Source: JAAFHB01 sp963675995 (lineage in GTDB: Bacteria; Bacteroidota; Bacteroidia; Bacteroidales; Prolixibacteraceae). Taken from it: a DNA stretch of 64,000 nt. The first letter of the stretch is position 1, and every line of letters starts with the position of its first letter. The notes beneath the pieces were generated by a model. It was not told where the DNA came from. It searched no databases and was given only the letters and a program-made list of their open reading frames with translations. A program made the position numbers and the translations under genes. Positions 18,601 through 25,688 of this stretch are shown piece by piece. The stretch covers positions 2,981,138 through 3,045,137 of the forward strand of contig CAXXIY010000002.1 in NCBI GenBank assembly GCA_963675995.2, written 5' to 3'.

Positions 18601-19968
18601 GTACTTGATGACTTTACTCCCATTGGCAGAGTTATTTATCCCGAAGATGCAGAGCGGGTTATTCGTGACATCGAATATTCTGCAGCGCATCTCTCCTTTT
18701 TTACATGCGAGTTTAGGGTGCAGATTCCGGGCAGAGAAATTCAATGGATCTACTCCAAATCGACACCGGAACGACTCCCGGATGGCAGTGTTACCTGGTT
18801 TGGATTTAATACAGATATCACCCATCGGAAACAAATAGAAAAAACTTTACAGGAAAGCGAAGAAAAATTCCGTAAAGCATTCTCAACCAATCCGGATGCA
18901 ATTACAATAACCCGATTAAAAGATGGAATGTATGTTTCGACGAACAACGGGTTTACACAGATCTTTGGATATACGGAAAAGGAAACAATAGGTAAAACGT
19001 CGCTTCAGATTAATATGTGGCCCAATCCTGAAGAGAGAATTGATTTTGTTACCAGGGTTAAAACTAATGGAGTTGTTGAAAACTTTGAAACAAGATTATG
19101 TACAAAACAGGGTGAAATAAAAGATGCACTTGTGTCTGCCATAATCATTCAACTTGAAGGCGACTCTTTTATTTTAAGCACAACAAAGGACATTACAGCG
19201 AGAAAACGTGCTGAAGACGAAATCCGAAAGCTCAATGAAACGCTTGAACTGCGGGTGGAAAAACGGACGAACCAGCTTCAGGTTGCCAATCGTGAACTGG
19301 AGGCATTTTCGTATTCCGTTTCCCACGATTTAAGAGCTCCACTACGCCACATCAACGGTTATGTCGATCTATTAAATGCGCGGTACCAGGAAAATTTACC
19401 CGAAAAAGCCCGTCATTATCTTGCAACCATTACAACTGCAGCAAAACAGATGGGAAACCTCATCGATGACCTGCTTCAATTTTCAAGAACCGGCCGACAG
19501 GAGATGCGTAAAGCGAAACTGGATATGAATGTTTTGATTAAAGAAGTGCTTGAACAAATTAAACCTGATGTTGAAAAAAGGGAAATCAAATGGTCTGTGC
19601 AGAAAATGCCTGAGGTATACGGCGACTACTCTCTGCTTAAGCAGGTATGGGTTAACCTGCTGGATAATGCTGTTAAATATACCAGGTTTGAAAAATCAGC
19701 AGAAATAACTGTAGAATTCAAGGAAGAAAAGGCTAATTTCGTGTTTTCGGTTCGCGATAATGGAGTGGGTTTTGACATGAAATATGCACATAAACTCTTT
19801 GGTGTATTCCAGCGACTCCACTCCCAAACCGAATTTGAAGGAACAGGAATCGGTCTGGCAAATGTGCAGCGCATTATATACAAACATAGCGGAAATGTTT
19901 GGGTAGAAGCCGAACCAAACAAGGGGGCAACTTTCTTTTTTACCATACCTAAAAATGAGGAGGATTAA
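15640..19968 (+). CDS. PocR/multi-PAS sensor histidine kinase
   Basis: A 1442-residue soluble kinase with no membrane helix. Residues 1-170 are a PocR-type ligand-binding domain (LIDFEEVNRLLEGFNQSTG, then a Cys-containing CTEFHR...KCRISD region and LFSGQFFF). About eight PAS/PAC repeats follow (about 190-1200), each closed by a DIT.RK-type linker. The HisKA domain has the phosphoacceptor His1229 in SVSHDLRAPLRHINGY, and the HATPase has DNAVKY, DNGVGFD and GTGIGLANV. There is no receiver of its own, since the next gene supplies one. HisKA and linker resemble phytochrome-type kinases that partner Rcp1-like regulators. Ligand unknown. PocR domains elsewhere bind small metabolites. Confidence 0.93.
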   Translation: MEINILNLIDFEEVNRLLEGFNQSTGFVTAILDLEGNVLSKSGWRQICTEFHRINPETSKKCRISDTILADELANGEKYHFYECCNGLVDVAVPIIINGEHIANLFSGQFFFNEPDRTFFKKQAEKYGFNEERYLSALGKVPIVSKEKVKVAMEFLLNMTQMISEITFQKVEQLQLNEELRKSEARSRSVLDHMLEGCQIIGFDWRYIYLNPTAEIHNRRSNAELLGNRYMDMWPGIENTKVFKIIEKVLEKRVSDHFENEFIFPDGTPGWFDLSIQPVPEGVFILSIDITVRKNVETALRENEEKYRLISDNSDDWIYWIAPDGKLHYVSPACERVTGYSPEEFVMHPELIREIVIETDQKKVRQHTQNDPHDDTPHNLEFRIITKNGEIRWINHSCSPIFNDDGEYLGRRGTNRNITERKRQEELLFESELRFNRLWDHGPFGLMLVNQEFQYKLVNPIFCEFIGYSEAELLQLTIKDISHPDDIIKDIPSIRNLINKEIPIYKTEKRYIHKDGQVIWGALTVTANYDNEGQFLYNLAIIEDITRRKQAEEELKKSKRLLSETESVGKVGGWEFNIDTMVTTWTDEVYRIHEVDFDFDHNVNTGINFYNPNSKPIIEKAVERVIQAGEPFDLELEIITAKGNLRKVHTIGKPDLENRRVYGFFQDITERKQIENQLRQSENEFRLLAESMPQIVWITRPDGWNIYFNQQWVDYTGLTKEESYGHGWNIPFHPEDQQRAWDAWGNAIKNDGIYSIECRLRRFDGVYRWWLIRGVPVIDLNGHIIKWFGTCTDIHELKQTEIALHKSKLKLDSALSSMTDAVFISDTEGRFIDFNEAFATFHKFKNKEECAKTFDEYPQFLEVYLLTGELAAIEQWAVPRALKGEIVKNAEYKLRRKDTGESWIGSYSFSPIRDSNGTITGSVVTARDITEIKLIEEKVRKKDMEFRKLSANVPDLIFQFTRRPDGSYYVPIASEGIRNIFGCSPEDVLDDFTPIGRVIYPEDAERVIRDIEYSAAHLSFFTCEFRVQIPGREIQWIYSKSTPERLPDGSVTWFGFNTDITHRKQIEKTLQESEEKFRKAFSTNPDAITITRLKDGMYVSTNNGFTQIFGYTEKETIGKTSLQINMWPNPEERIDFVTRVKTNGVVENFETRLCTKQGEIKDALVSAIIIQLEGDSFILSTTKDITARKRAEDEIRKLNETLELRVEKRTNQLQVANRELEAFSYSVSHDLRAPLRHINGYVDLLNARYQENLPEKARHYLATITTAAKQMGNLIDDLLQFSRTGRQEMRKAKLDMNVLIKEVLEQIKPDVEKREIKWSVQKMPEVYGDYSLLKQVWVNLLDNAVKYTRFEKSAEITVEFKEEKANFVFSVRDNGVGFDMKYAHKLFGVFQRLHSQTEFEGTGIGLANVQRIIYKHSGNVWVEAEPNKGATFFFTIPKNEED

Positions 19969-19970
19969 CA

Positions 19971-20411
19971 ATGATTGAGTTAAAAACAATTTTACTGGCC
20001 GAGGACAATCCGCTGGATGTGGAACTGACCATCGAGGCACTTTCAGAACATAACCTGGCAAACAATGTTGTTGTGGTCAGGGACGGAGTCGAGGCTATGG
20101 AGTACCTGAACTATGAAGGAAAGTTCAAAAATCGTATTGAGGGCAATCCCGTTGTTTTACTACTCGATATAAAAATGCCTCGAATGGATGGAATTGAGGT
20201 TTTGGCGGCTATTCGCGGGAATGAAAAATTAAAACGGCTTCCAATAGTCATACTCACCTCATCGCGTGAAGAACCCGACTTGAAGAAATGTTATGAACTG
20301 GGTGTGAATGCTTATGTAGTCAAACCAGTAAATTTCAAGGAATTTCTGGACGCCATTAAACATATTGGCATCTTTTGGGCCCTATTAAACGAACAACCAC
20401 AAAATCTGTAA
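19971..20411 (+). CDS. Rcp1-type single-domain response regulator
   Basis: A 146-residue lone receiver. The acidic pocket is LLAEDNPLDVEL, the phosphorylated residue is Asp66 in LLLDIKMPRMDG, and the conserved Thr/Ser and Lys are in ILTSSREEPDL and YVVKPVNF. The extended loop after the first helix and the YVVKP.NF ending are typical of Rcp1 regulators that serve bacteriophytochrome-like kinases. It begins two bases after the multi-PAS kinase stop and precedes the hybrid kinase by three, so it probably shuttles phosphate between them. Confidence 0.95.
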   Translation: MIELKTILLAEDNPLDVELTIEALSEHNLANNVVVVRDGVEAMEYLNYEGKFKNRIEGNPVVLLLDIKMPRMDGIEVLAAIRGNEKLKRLPIVILTSSREEPDLKKCYELGVNAYVVKPVNFKEFLDAIKHIGIFWALLNEQPQNL

Positions 20412-20414
20412 TTT

Positions 20415-22772
20415 ATGAATGGAGAAAATGATATTGCTGGCACTCACCTCAAGATACTTATTCTGGAGGATTCCCCGCAAGACTTTGAATTAATCCAGGA
20501 ACAATTAACTGAAGCAGGATATAAATTGGATTTAACCCATGTAGAAGATGAAGCTGGATTTACCTCTGCACTGCGTGAAAATTGTTACAACATTATCTTG
20601 TCTGATTTTAGGTTGCCAGGTTTCGATGCTTTTGGAGCGCTTCAAATAAGCAATGAACTTTGCCCGGAAGTTCCGTTTATTTGCATTTCTGGTTCTATCG
20701 GAGAAGAAACAGCGATTGAATTACTAAAACAGGGTGCTGTAGATTATGTATTGAAAGACAGACCAGAACGACTACCTTTCGCCGTAAAACGGGCAATTAA
20801 GGAACAAAAAGAGAAACAAGCACTGTCACTTGCAGAAGAAGAACTGAAGAAGAATGAAACAAAATTCCGTACACTCACTGAGAACATTCCCGATATCATT
20901 GCCCGTTTTGACAAAGAGCTGAGACACATTTACATTAATCCGGCAATTGAGAAAATAACGGGAATATCGTCCCATGCTGTTTTAGGCAAAACAAACGAGG
21001 AGCTCGGAATGCCTGAAGAAAAAAATGCAATATGGAATGCAAATATACAATATGTATTTGAAACGGCAAAACAGCTGATTTATGAATTTGATTTCCAAAC
21101 ACCTGATGGAAATACCATGTATTTTTCGTCCATGCTCGTGCCAGAGCTCTCTGAAGATGGAAAAGTTAAAACCATATTGAGCGTTACCCGGGATATTAGT
21201 AAGAACAAACTGGCCGAAATTGCATTAAGGAAAAGCGAGGAACGACTGAGAGATGTTTTATTCAGTACTGCAGATTGGGTTTGGGAGGTGGACAAGGATG
21301 GCAAATATACCTATAGTTCACAGAAGGGGAATGAACTTTTTGAAGCACCACTGGAAGAGATCATTGGGAAAACTCCTTTCGATTTTATGCCGAAAGATGA
21401 AGCCATCAAAATCGCCTCCATATTTGCTGAAATTGTCAACAATAAAGCACCCATAAAAGATTTGGAGAACTGGAATATTGGGAAAGGGGGTAAATTGATT
21501 TGCTTACTTACCAATGGACTTCCCATTCTGGATGACGAAGGAGAACTAATCGGATATCGAGGGATTGACAAAAACATTACCGACCGAAAGTTGACAGAAC
21601 AGGAATTAATGAATGCCAAGGAAAAAGCTGAAGCCAGCGATAAGTTGAAAACTGCCTTTATCAATAATATATCACATGAAATCAGGACCCCGCTAAATGG
21701 CATATTGGGTTTCGGTCAGTTAATCATTGATTCTGAACTTACTGCAGATCAGCGGGTGGAATACTTTAAAATTGTTCAGAAATCGAGTAACCGCCTGATG
21801 AATACGGTTTCGGATTATATGGATATGGCCCGAATTGTATCGGGTACGATGGAAGTGCACAAAAATGAATTTCTCCTGCAACCACTTTTCAGTGAAATCA
21901 TTGAAAATACAGCGCCCTTATGTGCAGAAAAAAAGATTGATTTTGAAGCTGTAATCCCAAAGGAATCACCTGACAAAACAATTTATTCTGACAGTGAAAT
22001 TATTCGTAAAACATTGAATATCCTGTTAGACAACGCCCTAAAATTTGCAAAAGTGGGCAGTATAAGTTGTGGGTATGTATTGAAATCGGATTTCATTGAA
22101 TTCTTTGTAAAAGATAGTGGAGTTGGAATCGCACCTGATAAACTGGAATTAATTTTTGGCATGTTCACACAGGAGGAGACATCAAACACTCGTGGTTACG
22201 AAGGTAGCGGTTTGGGATTAACCATTGCACAGGGTTTGGTAAAATTGCTTGGAGGCACCATTAAGGTAAATTCGGAAAAAGGGAAAGGTTCTGTTTTTAC
22301 TTTTACAGTTCCATACAATAAACCTTCCTTATCCGATAATCATTCCTTTACCCATACAAAAAAGTTAACCGACACCAAAAAGCATTTTGTACTCATTGCC
22401 GAAGATGAGGAGTTAAACTATTTATATCTGGAAGTGATCATGAAAATGATCGGGTGCAATTACCTCCACGCTTTGAATGGAGCTGAAGCGGTGGAAATTT
22501 GCAAACATAACAGATCTATTTCACTGGTGTTGATGGATATTAAAATGCCGGTAATGAATGGGCTTGAGGCTACTCAACTTATCCATGAATTCCTGCCCGA
22601 ATTACCCATTATAGCAACCACCGCCTATGCGCAGACGGGCGACGAAAATCGCTTTTTGGCTGCAGGCTGCAATGGCTACCTGTCAAAACCAATAAAAAAA
22701 GCGAATCTGGTGGCTTTATTAAATAAATTCCTCTTTAATTTAAACCTCAATGATGAAACAGGCCATTTATAA
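20415..22772 (+). CDS. Hybrid histidine kinase REC-PAS-PAS-HK-REC
   Basis: A 785-residue protein. Domains in order: receiver 1 (about 11-130, Asp64 in ILSDFRLPG), two PAS domains (about 150-400), HisKA with His421 in FINNISHEIRTPLNGILGF, HATPase (DNALKFA, DSGVGIAPDK, GSGLGLTIAQGLV; about 530-645) and receiver 2 (about 660-780, Asp708 in LVLMDIKMPVMNG). It has no output domain. Receiver 1 may accept phosphate from the upstream kinase, making a branched phosphorelay. The end of the gene overlaps a 21-bp tandem repeat and a possible small ORF. Confidence 0.95.
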   Translation: MNGENDIAGTHLKILILEDSPQDFELIQEQLTEAGYKLDLTHVEDEAGFTSALRENCYNIILSDFRLPGFDAFGALQISNELCPEVPFICISGSIGEETAIELLKQGAVDYVLKDRPERLPFAVKRAIKEQKEKQALSLAEEELKKNETKFRTLTENIPDIIARFDKELRHIYINPAIEKITGISSHAVLGKTNEELGMPEEKNAIWNANIQYVFETAKQLIYEFDFQTPDGNTMYFSSMLVPELSEDGKVKTILSVTRDISKNKLAEIALRKSEERLRDVLFSTADWVWEVDKDGKYTYSSQKGNELFEAPLEEIIGKTPFDFMPKDEAIKIASIFAEIVNNKAPIKDLENWNIGKGGKLICLLTNGLPILDDEGELIGYRGIDKNITDRKLTEQELMNAKEKAEASDKLKTAFINNISHEIRTPLNGILGFGQLIIDSELTADQRVEYFKIVQKSSNRLMNTVSDYMDMARIVSGTMEVHKNEFLLQPLFSEIIENTAPLCAEKKIDFEAVIPKESPDKTIYSDSEIIRKTLNILLDNALKFAKVGSISCGYVLKSDFIEFFVKDSGVGIAPDKLELIFGMFTQEETSNTRGYEGSGLGLTIAQGLVKLLGGTIKVNSEKGKGSVFTFTVPYNKPSLSDNHSFTHTKKLTDTKKHFVLIAEDEELNYLYLEVIMKMIGCNYLHALNGAEAVEICKHNRSISLVLMDIKMPVMNGLEATQLIHEFLPELPIIATTAYAQTGDENRFLAAGCNGYLSKPIKKANLVALLNKFLFNLNLNDETGHL

Positions 22773-22869
22773 AGTAGTTCACTGCAGTTATGAAACTGAG
22801 GGTTGCAATTATAAAATAAGCCACTCCGATTATAAAACAGAGAACTGTAACTTTAAAACTATACCTTAA
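22750..22869 (+). CDS. Possible 39-residue heptad-repeat peptide
   Basis: An ATG at 22750 (another at 22753), overlapping the 3' end of the hybrid kinase in another frame, opens a 39-codon frame ending TAA at 22867-22869. After MMKQA the product consists of five seven-residue units: IYKVVHC, SYETEGC, NYKISHS, DYKTENC and NFKTIP. The pattern is x-[Y/F]-[K/E]-x-x-x-[C/S]. The frame is kept because the DNA repeat unit is 21 bp. It would be translationally coupled to the kinase. No homology is recognised and it may be non-coding. Confidence 0.3.
   Translation: MMKQAIYKVVHCSYETEGCNYKISHSDYKTENCNFKTIP
22764..22868. repeat. Degenerate 21-bp tandem repeat, five units
   Basis: Five units begin at 22764, 22785, 22806, 22827 and 22848. 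Each has the form cAnTTATAAAA followed by ten variable bases, often ending ACTG. The most conserved part is the TTATAAAA block. The array starts inside the kinase stop region and fills the gap to the cupin gene. Confidence 0.75.
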
Positions 22870-22881
22870 AACCACCTTTTT

Positions 22882-23391
22882 ATGGCAACAATATATAAAA
22901 GTGAAAGCAGAGAATTTAAAGAGAACCCCGGAAGAATCGATCATTTTCGGCTGTTGACGGATGTTTCCCGGGCAAAAAGTGGAATAGATCCAAAGACCCT
23001 CAATTTTGATCTGAGATTATTAAATCCCGGACAATTCTCATCCCCGTACCATTTCCACCGGAATGCAGAGGAACTTTTTATGGTAGTATCCGGTTCGATG
23101 ACCTTGCGGACACCCAATGGCCTGGAAATTATAAATGCAGGAGATCTCGCTTTCTTTGAGATGGGTGAGAGCGGAGCGCATCAGGTGTATAATCATGGAA
23201 CAGAACAATGCACCTATCTTGACATCAGAACATTTATTGGCGCTGATGTCTGTGAATATCCCGATTCGGGTAAAACAATTGTAATTCCATCGATGCAGGT
23301 TTTCGAAAAGGAGTCCAAAGTAAGTTATTTCAAAGGGGAAGAGAATATACTTGAAAAATGGGCTGAGATTAAAAATGCAAATGAAGACTGA
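22882..23391 (+). CDS. Cupin-domain protein
   Basis: A 169-residue single-cupin protein. The metal-binding motif 1 reads PYHFHRNAEELFMVVSGSMTL, with His-x-His and a Glu, and motif 2 appears in AGDLAFFEMGESGAHQVYNHG. The barrel covers about residues 35-125, with a short acidic C-terminal tail. Enzymes and sensors both use this fold, so no specific function is assigned. Its stop overlaps the start of a decayed isochorismatase gene, which implies a former operon. Confidence 0.85.
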   Translation: MATIYKSESREFKENPGRIDHFRLLTDVSRAKSGIDPKTLNFDLRLLNPGQFSSPYHFHRNAEELFMVVSGSMTLRTPNGLEIINAGDLAFFEMGESGAHQVYNHGTEQCTYLDIRTFIGADVCEYPDSGKTIVIPSMQVFEKESKVSYFKGEENILEKWAEIKNANED

Positions 23392-23940
23392 AATTAGGAG
23401 TGCTGCATTAATCCTGATAGATATCCAGAATGACTATTTCGAGGCAGGGACCATGCCCCTCACCGGAGCAGACCAGCCAAAGAAAATGCCCGTTTGGTTC
23501 TCAATCGGTTCAGATCAGAGACGCTGCCAGTCTTTCATATCCAACACATTGCGACCAGACCAACGGCAACATTTTCCTTCCCGGCACCTATGGATCCAAA
23601 ATCAATGACCGGGTAAAACCACTTGAAGTCGAAGCGCTTATTATCAACCATTACTCCAACAGTTTTCTGGAAACCGGATTATCAGATCTTTTAAAAAATA
23701 AAAACATAACCCTCCCTATTATCTGCGGAATGATGCCCCATATGTGTCGATGCCACAGTTAGAATGGCAAAGGATTTTGGATATATAATCACACTGATCG
23801 GAGACGCATGTGCAACCAAAGATCTCAAAAAAAACGGACAAATCATTGACGCCGGGGAGGTTCAAACGAATTTTCTCGCCGCATAAAACTATTTCTACTC
23901 AACAGTAACCTCAGCAAAAGAATATCTCGAAAGCTCCTAA
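23381..23940 (+). pseudogene. Decayed isochorismatase-family hydrolase
   Basis: Joining frames recovers a whole isochorismatase-family protein: AALILIDIQNDYFEAGTMPL in the first frame, ENARLVLNRFRSETLPVFHI in a second, FLPGTYGSKINDRVKPLEVE through CGMMPHMC in a third, then VDATVRMAKDFGYIITLIGD in a fourth. Breaks lie near 23478, 23565 and 23748. An in-frame TAA at 23883-23885 interrupts the last segment, which otherwise runs to the TAA at 23938-23940. Three frameshifts and a nonsense codon indicate long-standing loss of function. An intact family member at 14101-14643 may cover the activity. Confidence 0.9.
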
Positions 23941-23985
23941 GTATCCTTCGAAATAACGACAGCTATTCTGGATTTCCCCGAAAGT

Positions 23986-24732
23986 CTATTTCACTTCATG
24001 GGACCCATCAGGAAGGAACTTTACGGTTGGCTGCACCCTTGTACGGTCAAACAGGTCGTAACTCTTTTTTAAATCACCCCATAGACTGATTTTATCTTTA
24101 TCCCTTTTATAATTAGAAATTAATCCTGAATAATTGTTTTCACTAAGCCGGCACGGATAGATGGTCAGCAAAATCTCCTCCTGTCCACTGTTGTAAGCCT
24201 CAATGCAATAAACAAACAGTTCCCTGATCCGGTCATCCGTCATCGCCAGACAACCTGACGAAATGCAGGAACCGTGAATATAGATCTGGTTTCCCAGATG
24301 GCCGCGAACACCCCGAATACTATCGGACGCATTGGGATAGTTAATCTCCATCGATAAATAATATTTGCTGTAGGGATTAAGTTTTGAGATATGGTAAAAC
24401 CCTTCAGGAACCTGTAAATCACGATAACGTCTCTTGGGCCCTTCAGATCCCGAGAGATCACATATCGGGAATTCCTTGACTGGTGCATAAACAGAGTCGT
24501 GACTATTTTTTGCCCACAACTCAATGATTTTTTCGGTTTTAAAAGCGCGGAGATAAATTCTTAAGCTGTCACGGGAAATCGAGTGTGTGGCAAGGGTTTT
24601 GTTAACTATTTTCTCCTTACAGGTATAGGCTTCCCGCACCCGGGTAAAATTCATCTGCTTCTCTCTGAACGAAGGCGAGGTCATTCCTGGACTCAGCATT
24701 ATCAGGGAGCAGAGTATGATCAACAATCTCAT
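23986..24732 (-). CDS. Exported YafK-like L,D-transpeptidase-fold protein
   Basis: A 248-residue protein with a signal peptide (residues 1-19). The catalytic region YIHGSCISSGCLAMTDDRIREL contains His153 and nucleophile Cys161 of the YkuD fold. The spacing and the SGCLAMTD ending resemble E. coli YafK (DpaA), which cleaves rather than makes crosslinks to Braun lipoprotein, more than the classical HGT..S.GC(V/I)R transpeptidases. A periplasmic role in peptidoglycan editing is likely. It is transcribed from a -7 box at 24758-24765. Confidence 0.85.
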   Translation of the reverse strand: MRLLIILCSLIMLSPGMTSPSFREKQMNFTRVREAYTCKEKIVNKTLATHSISRDSLRIYLRAFKTEKIIELWAKNSHDSVYAPVKEFPICDLSGSEGPKRRYRDLQVPEGFYHISKLNPYSKYYLSMEINYPNASDSIRGVRGHLGNQIYIHGSCISSGCLAMTDDRIRELFVYCIEAYNSGQEEILLTIYPCRLSENNYSGLISNYKRDKDKISLWGDLKKSYDLFDRTRVQPTVKFLPDGSHEVK

Positions 24733-24757
24733 AAATCAATCTAAAAAAATAACCGGA

Positions 24758-24765
24758 CAAAAGTA
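24758..24765 (-). promoter_or_regulatory. -7 promoter box of the L,D-transpeptidase-fold gene
   Basis: The minus strand reads TACTTTTG, matching TAnnTTTG, 25 bases before the ATG at 24732. Confidence 0.65.
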
Positions 24766-24880
24766 ACAGAAAAATGGATTGTCCGTTTCGGCTAAATGTA
24801 GGGTGAAGTGATTTCGGACGCAGGGGACTCACATTTTCGAAATTCGAGCAGGTAAAAACATCAGCTATCGAAAATAAAAG

Positions 24881-24888
24881 TAGTTTTG
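24881..24888 (+). promoter_or_regulatory. -7 promoter box of the GNAT gene
   Basis: TAGTTTTG matches TAnnTTTG, 25 bases before the ATG at 24914. Confidence 0.6.
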
Positions 24889-24913
24889 AGAAAGGTAATA
24901 AATAGCTATTAAA

Positions 24914-25345
24914 ATGAGAATAGAGGAAATCACATCGTATCATCCTGAATTGCTCCCTACTATCAACAAATTCTTAAATTTATTGGTTGATAATAATTAT
25001 CTGATAACAAAGCAACAGGTTGAGGCGATTATCTCTGACACAAACAGTCATCTGTTTTTTGCAGTGGATGAAAAGGGAGTTCAATTGGGCATGTTAACTG
25101 TGGGTTTCTATCACGCCCCAACCGGAAAAAAAGCGTGGATAGAGGATGTTGTCGTGGGTGAAAAATACAGAGGACATGGCGTGGGTGAAAGCCTGACAAA
25201 TTTTGCAATCCGGTTTGCAAAAGATCAGCAGGCCGATTTGGTGATGCTCACTTCAAAACCATCCAGAATAAGTGCAAATAATTTGTACAGAAAGGTGGGA
25301 TTTGAACAGAGAAAGACCAATGTTTACAGGATAGTGCTTACCTGA
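24914..25345 (+). CDS. GNAT family N-acetyltransferase
   Basis: A 143-residue single-domain acetyltransferase. The acetyl-CoA pyrophosphate loop is VVVGEKYRGHGVGESLTNFAI (motif A, R-G-x-G-x-G type), followed by LTSKPSRISANNLYRKVGFEQRKTNVYRI, the usual C-terminal GNAT element. The substrate is not predictable. The gene stands alone, divergent from the L,D-transpeptidase-fold gene. Confidence 0.88.
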   Translation: MRIEEITSYHPELLPTINKFLNLLVDNNYLITKQQVEAIISDTNSHLFFAVDEKGVQLGMLTVGFYHAPTGKKAWIEDVVVGEKYRGHGVGESLTNFAIRFAKDQQADLVMLTSKPSRISANNLYRKVGFEQRKTNVYRIVLT

Positions 25346-25583
25346 AAACATGCGAAGATCAGTCGTATTATTCTAAATATTAGTAAGTAGAACAATAAAT
25401 CGTCGCATTTCTTTTCTCTTGTCTGTCGCCGCGATGCGGCTGAAAATTTGTAAACCAACAGTATTACCCAACTGCCGGTGCTGCGCATCTAAATCTTACA
25501 AAAGCAGTGAATCTGCAACAGTTTGGTAAAAAATAAGTCAATATGGTCCTTGAGTCGTAGAGTGGCGACAGAATGAATTTGGA
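25346..25583. other. Spacer without a recognisable gene
   Basis: No supported ORF. A small strong hairpin (GCCGC-GAT-GCGGC, near 25431) is visible. The right end leads into an antitoxin remnant, so part of this may be decayed toxin-antitoxin DNA. Confidence 0.5.
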
Positions 25584-25652
25584 ATGAACACAAAACTGAC
25601 ATTAGCCATAGAGCAAACAATAATTGAAAAGGCAAAGAAATATACCAGCTAA
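25584..25652 (+). pseudogene. Truncated DUF6364-like antitoxin remnant
   Basis: An ATG at 25584 encodes MNTKLTLAIEQTIIEKAKKY before a stop two codons later. This closely resembles the N-terminal strand-helix of small DUF6364-type (ribbon-helix-helix-like) antitoxins, which are normally about 80 residues and followed by a PIN-domain toxin. The remainder and the toxin are missing. Only 36 bp separate the stop from the rsmH-like gene, whose promoter now occupies the site. Confidence 0.55.
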
Positions 25653-25675
25653 AAAGTTCGCAGGTAATAATTTGT

Positions 25676-25683
25676 TATTTTTG
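25676..25683 (+). promoter_or_regulatory. -7 promoter box of the rsmH-like gene
   Basis: TATTTTTG matches TAnnTTTG, five bases before the ATG at 25689, so the mRNA leader would be extremely short. Confidence 0.6.
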
Positions 25684-25688
25684 CACTT

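Noticed and set aside
22747..22944. Minus-strand 65-codon frame across the 21-bp repeats with hydrophobic seven-residue units
   Set aside because: It overlaps the kinase end and the cupin start in antisense, has no promoter or recognisable family, and its periodicity follows from the DNA repeat. The plus-strand frame is better placed.
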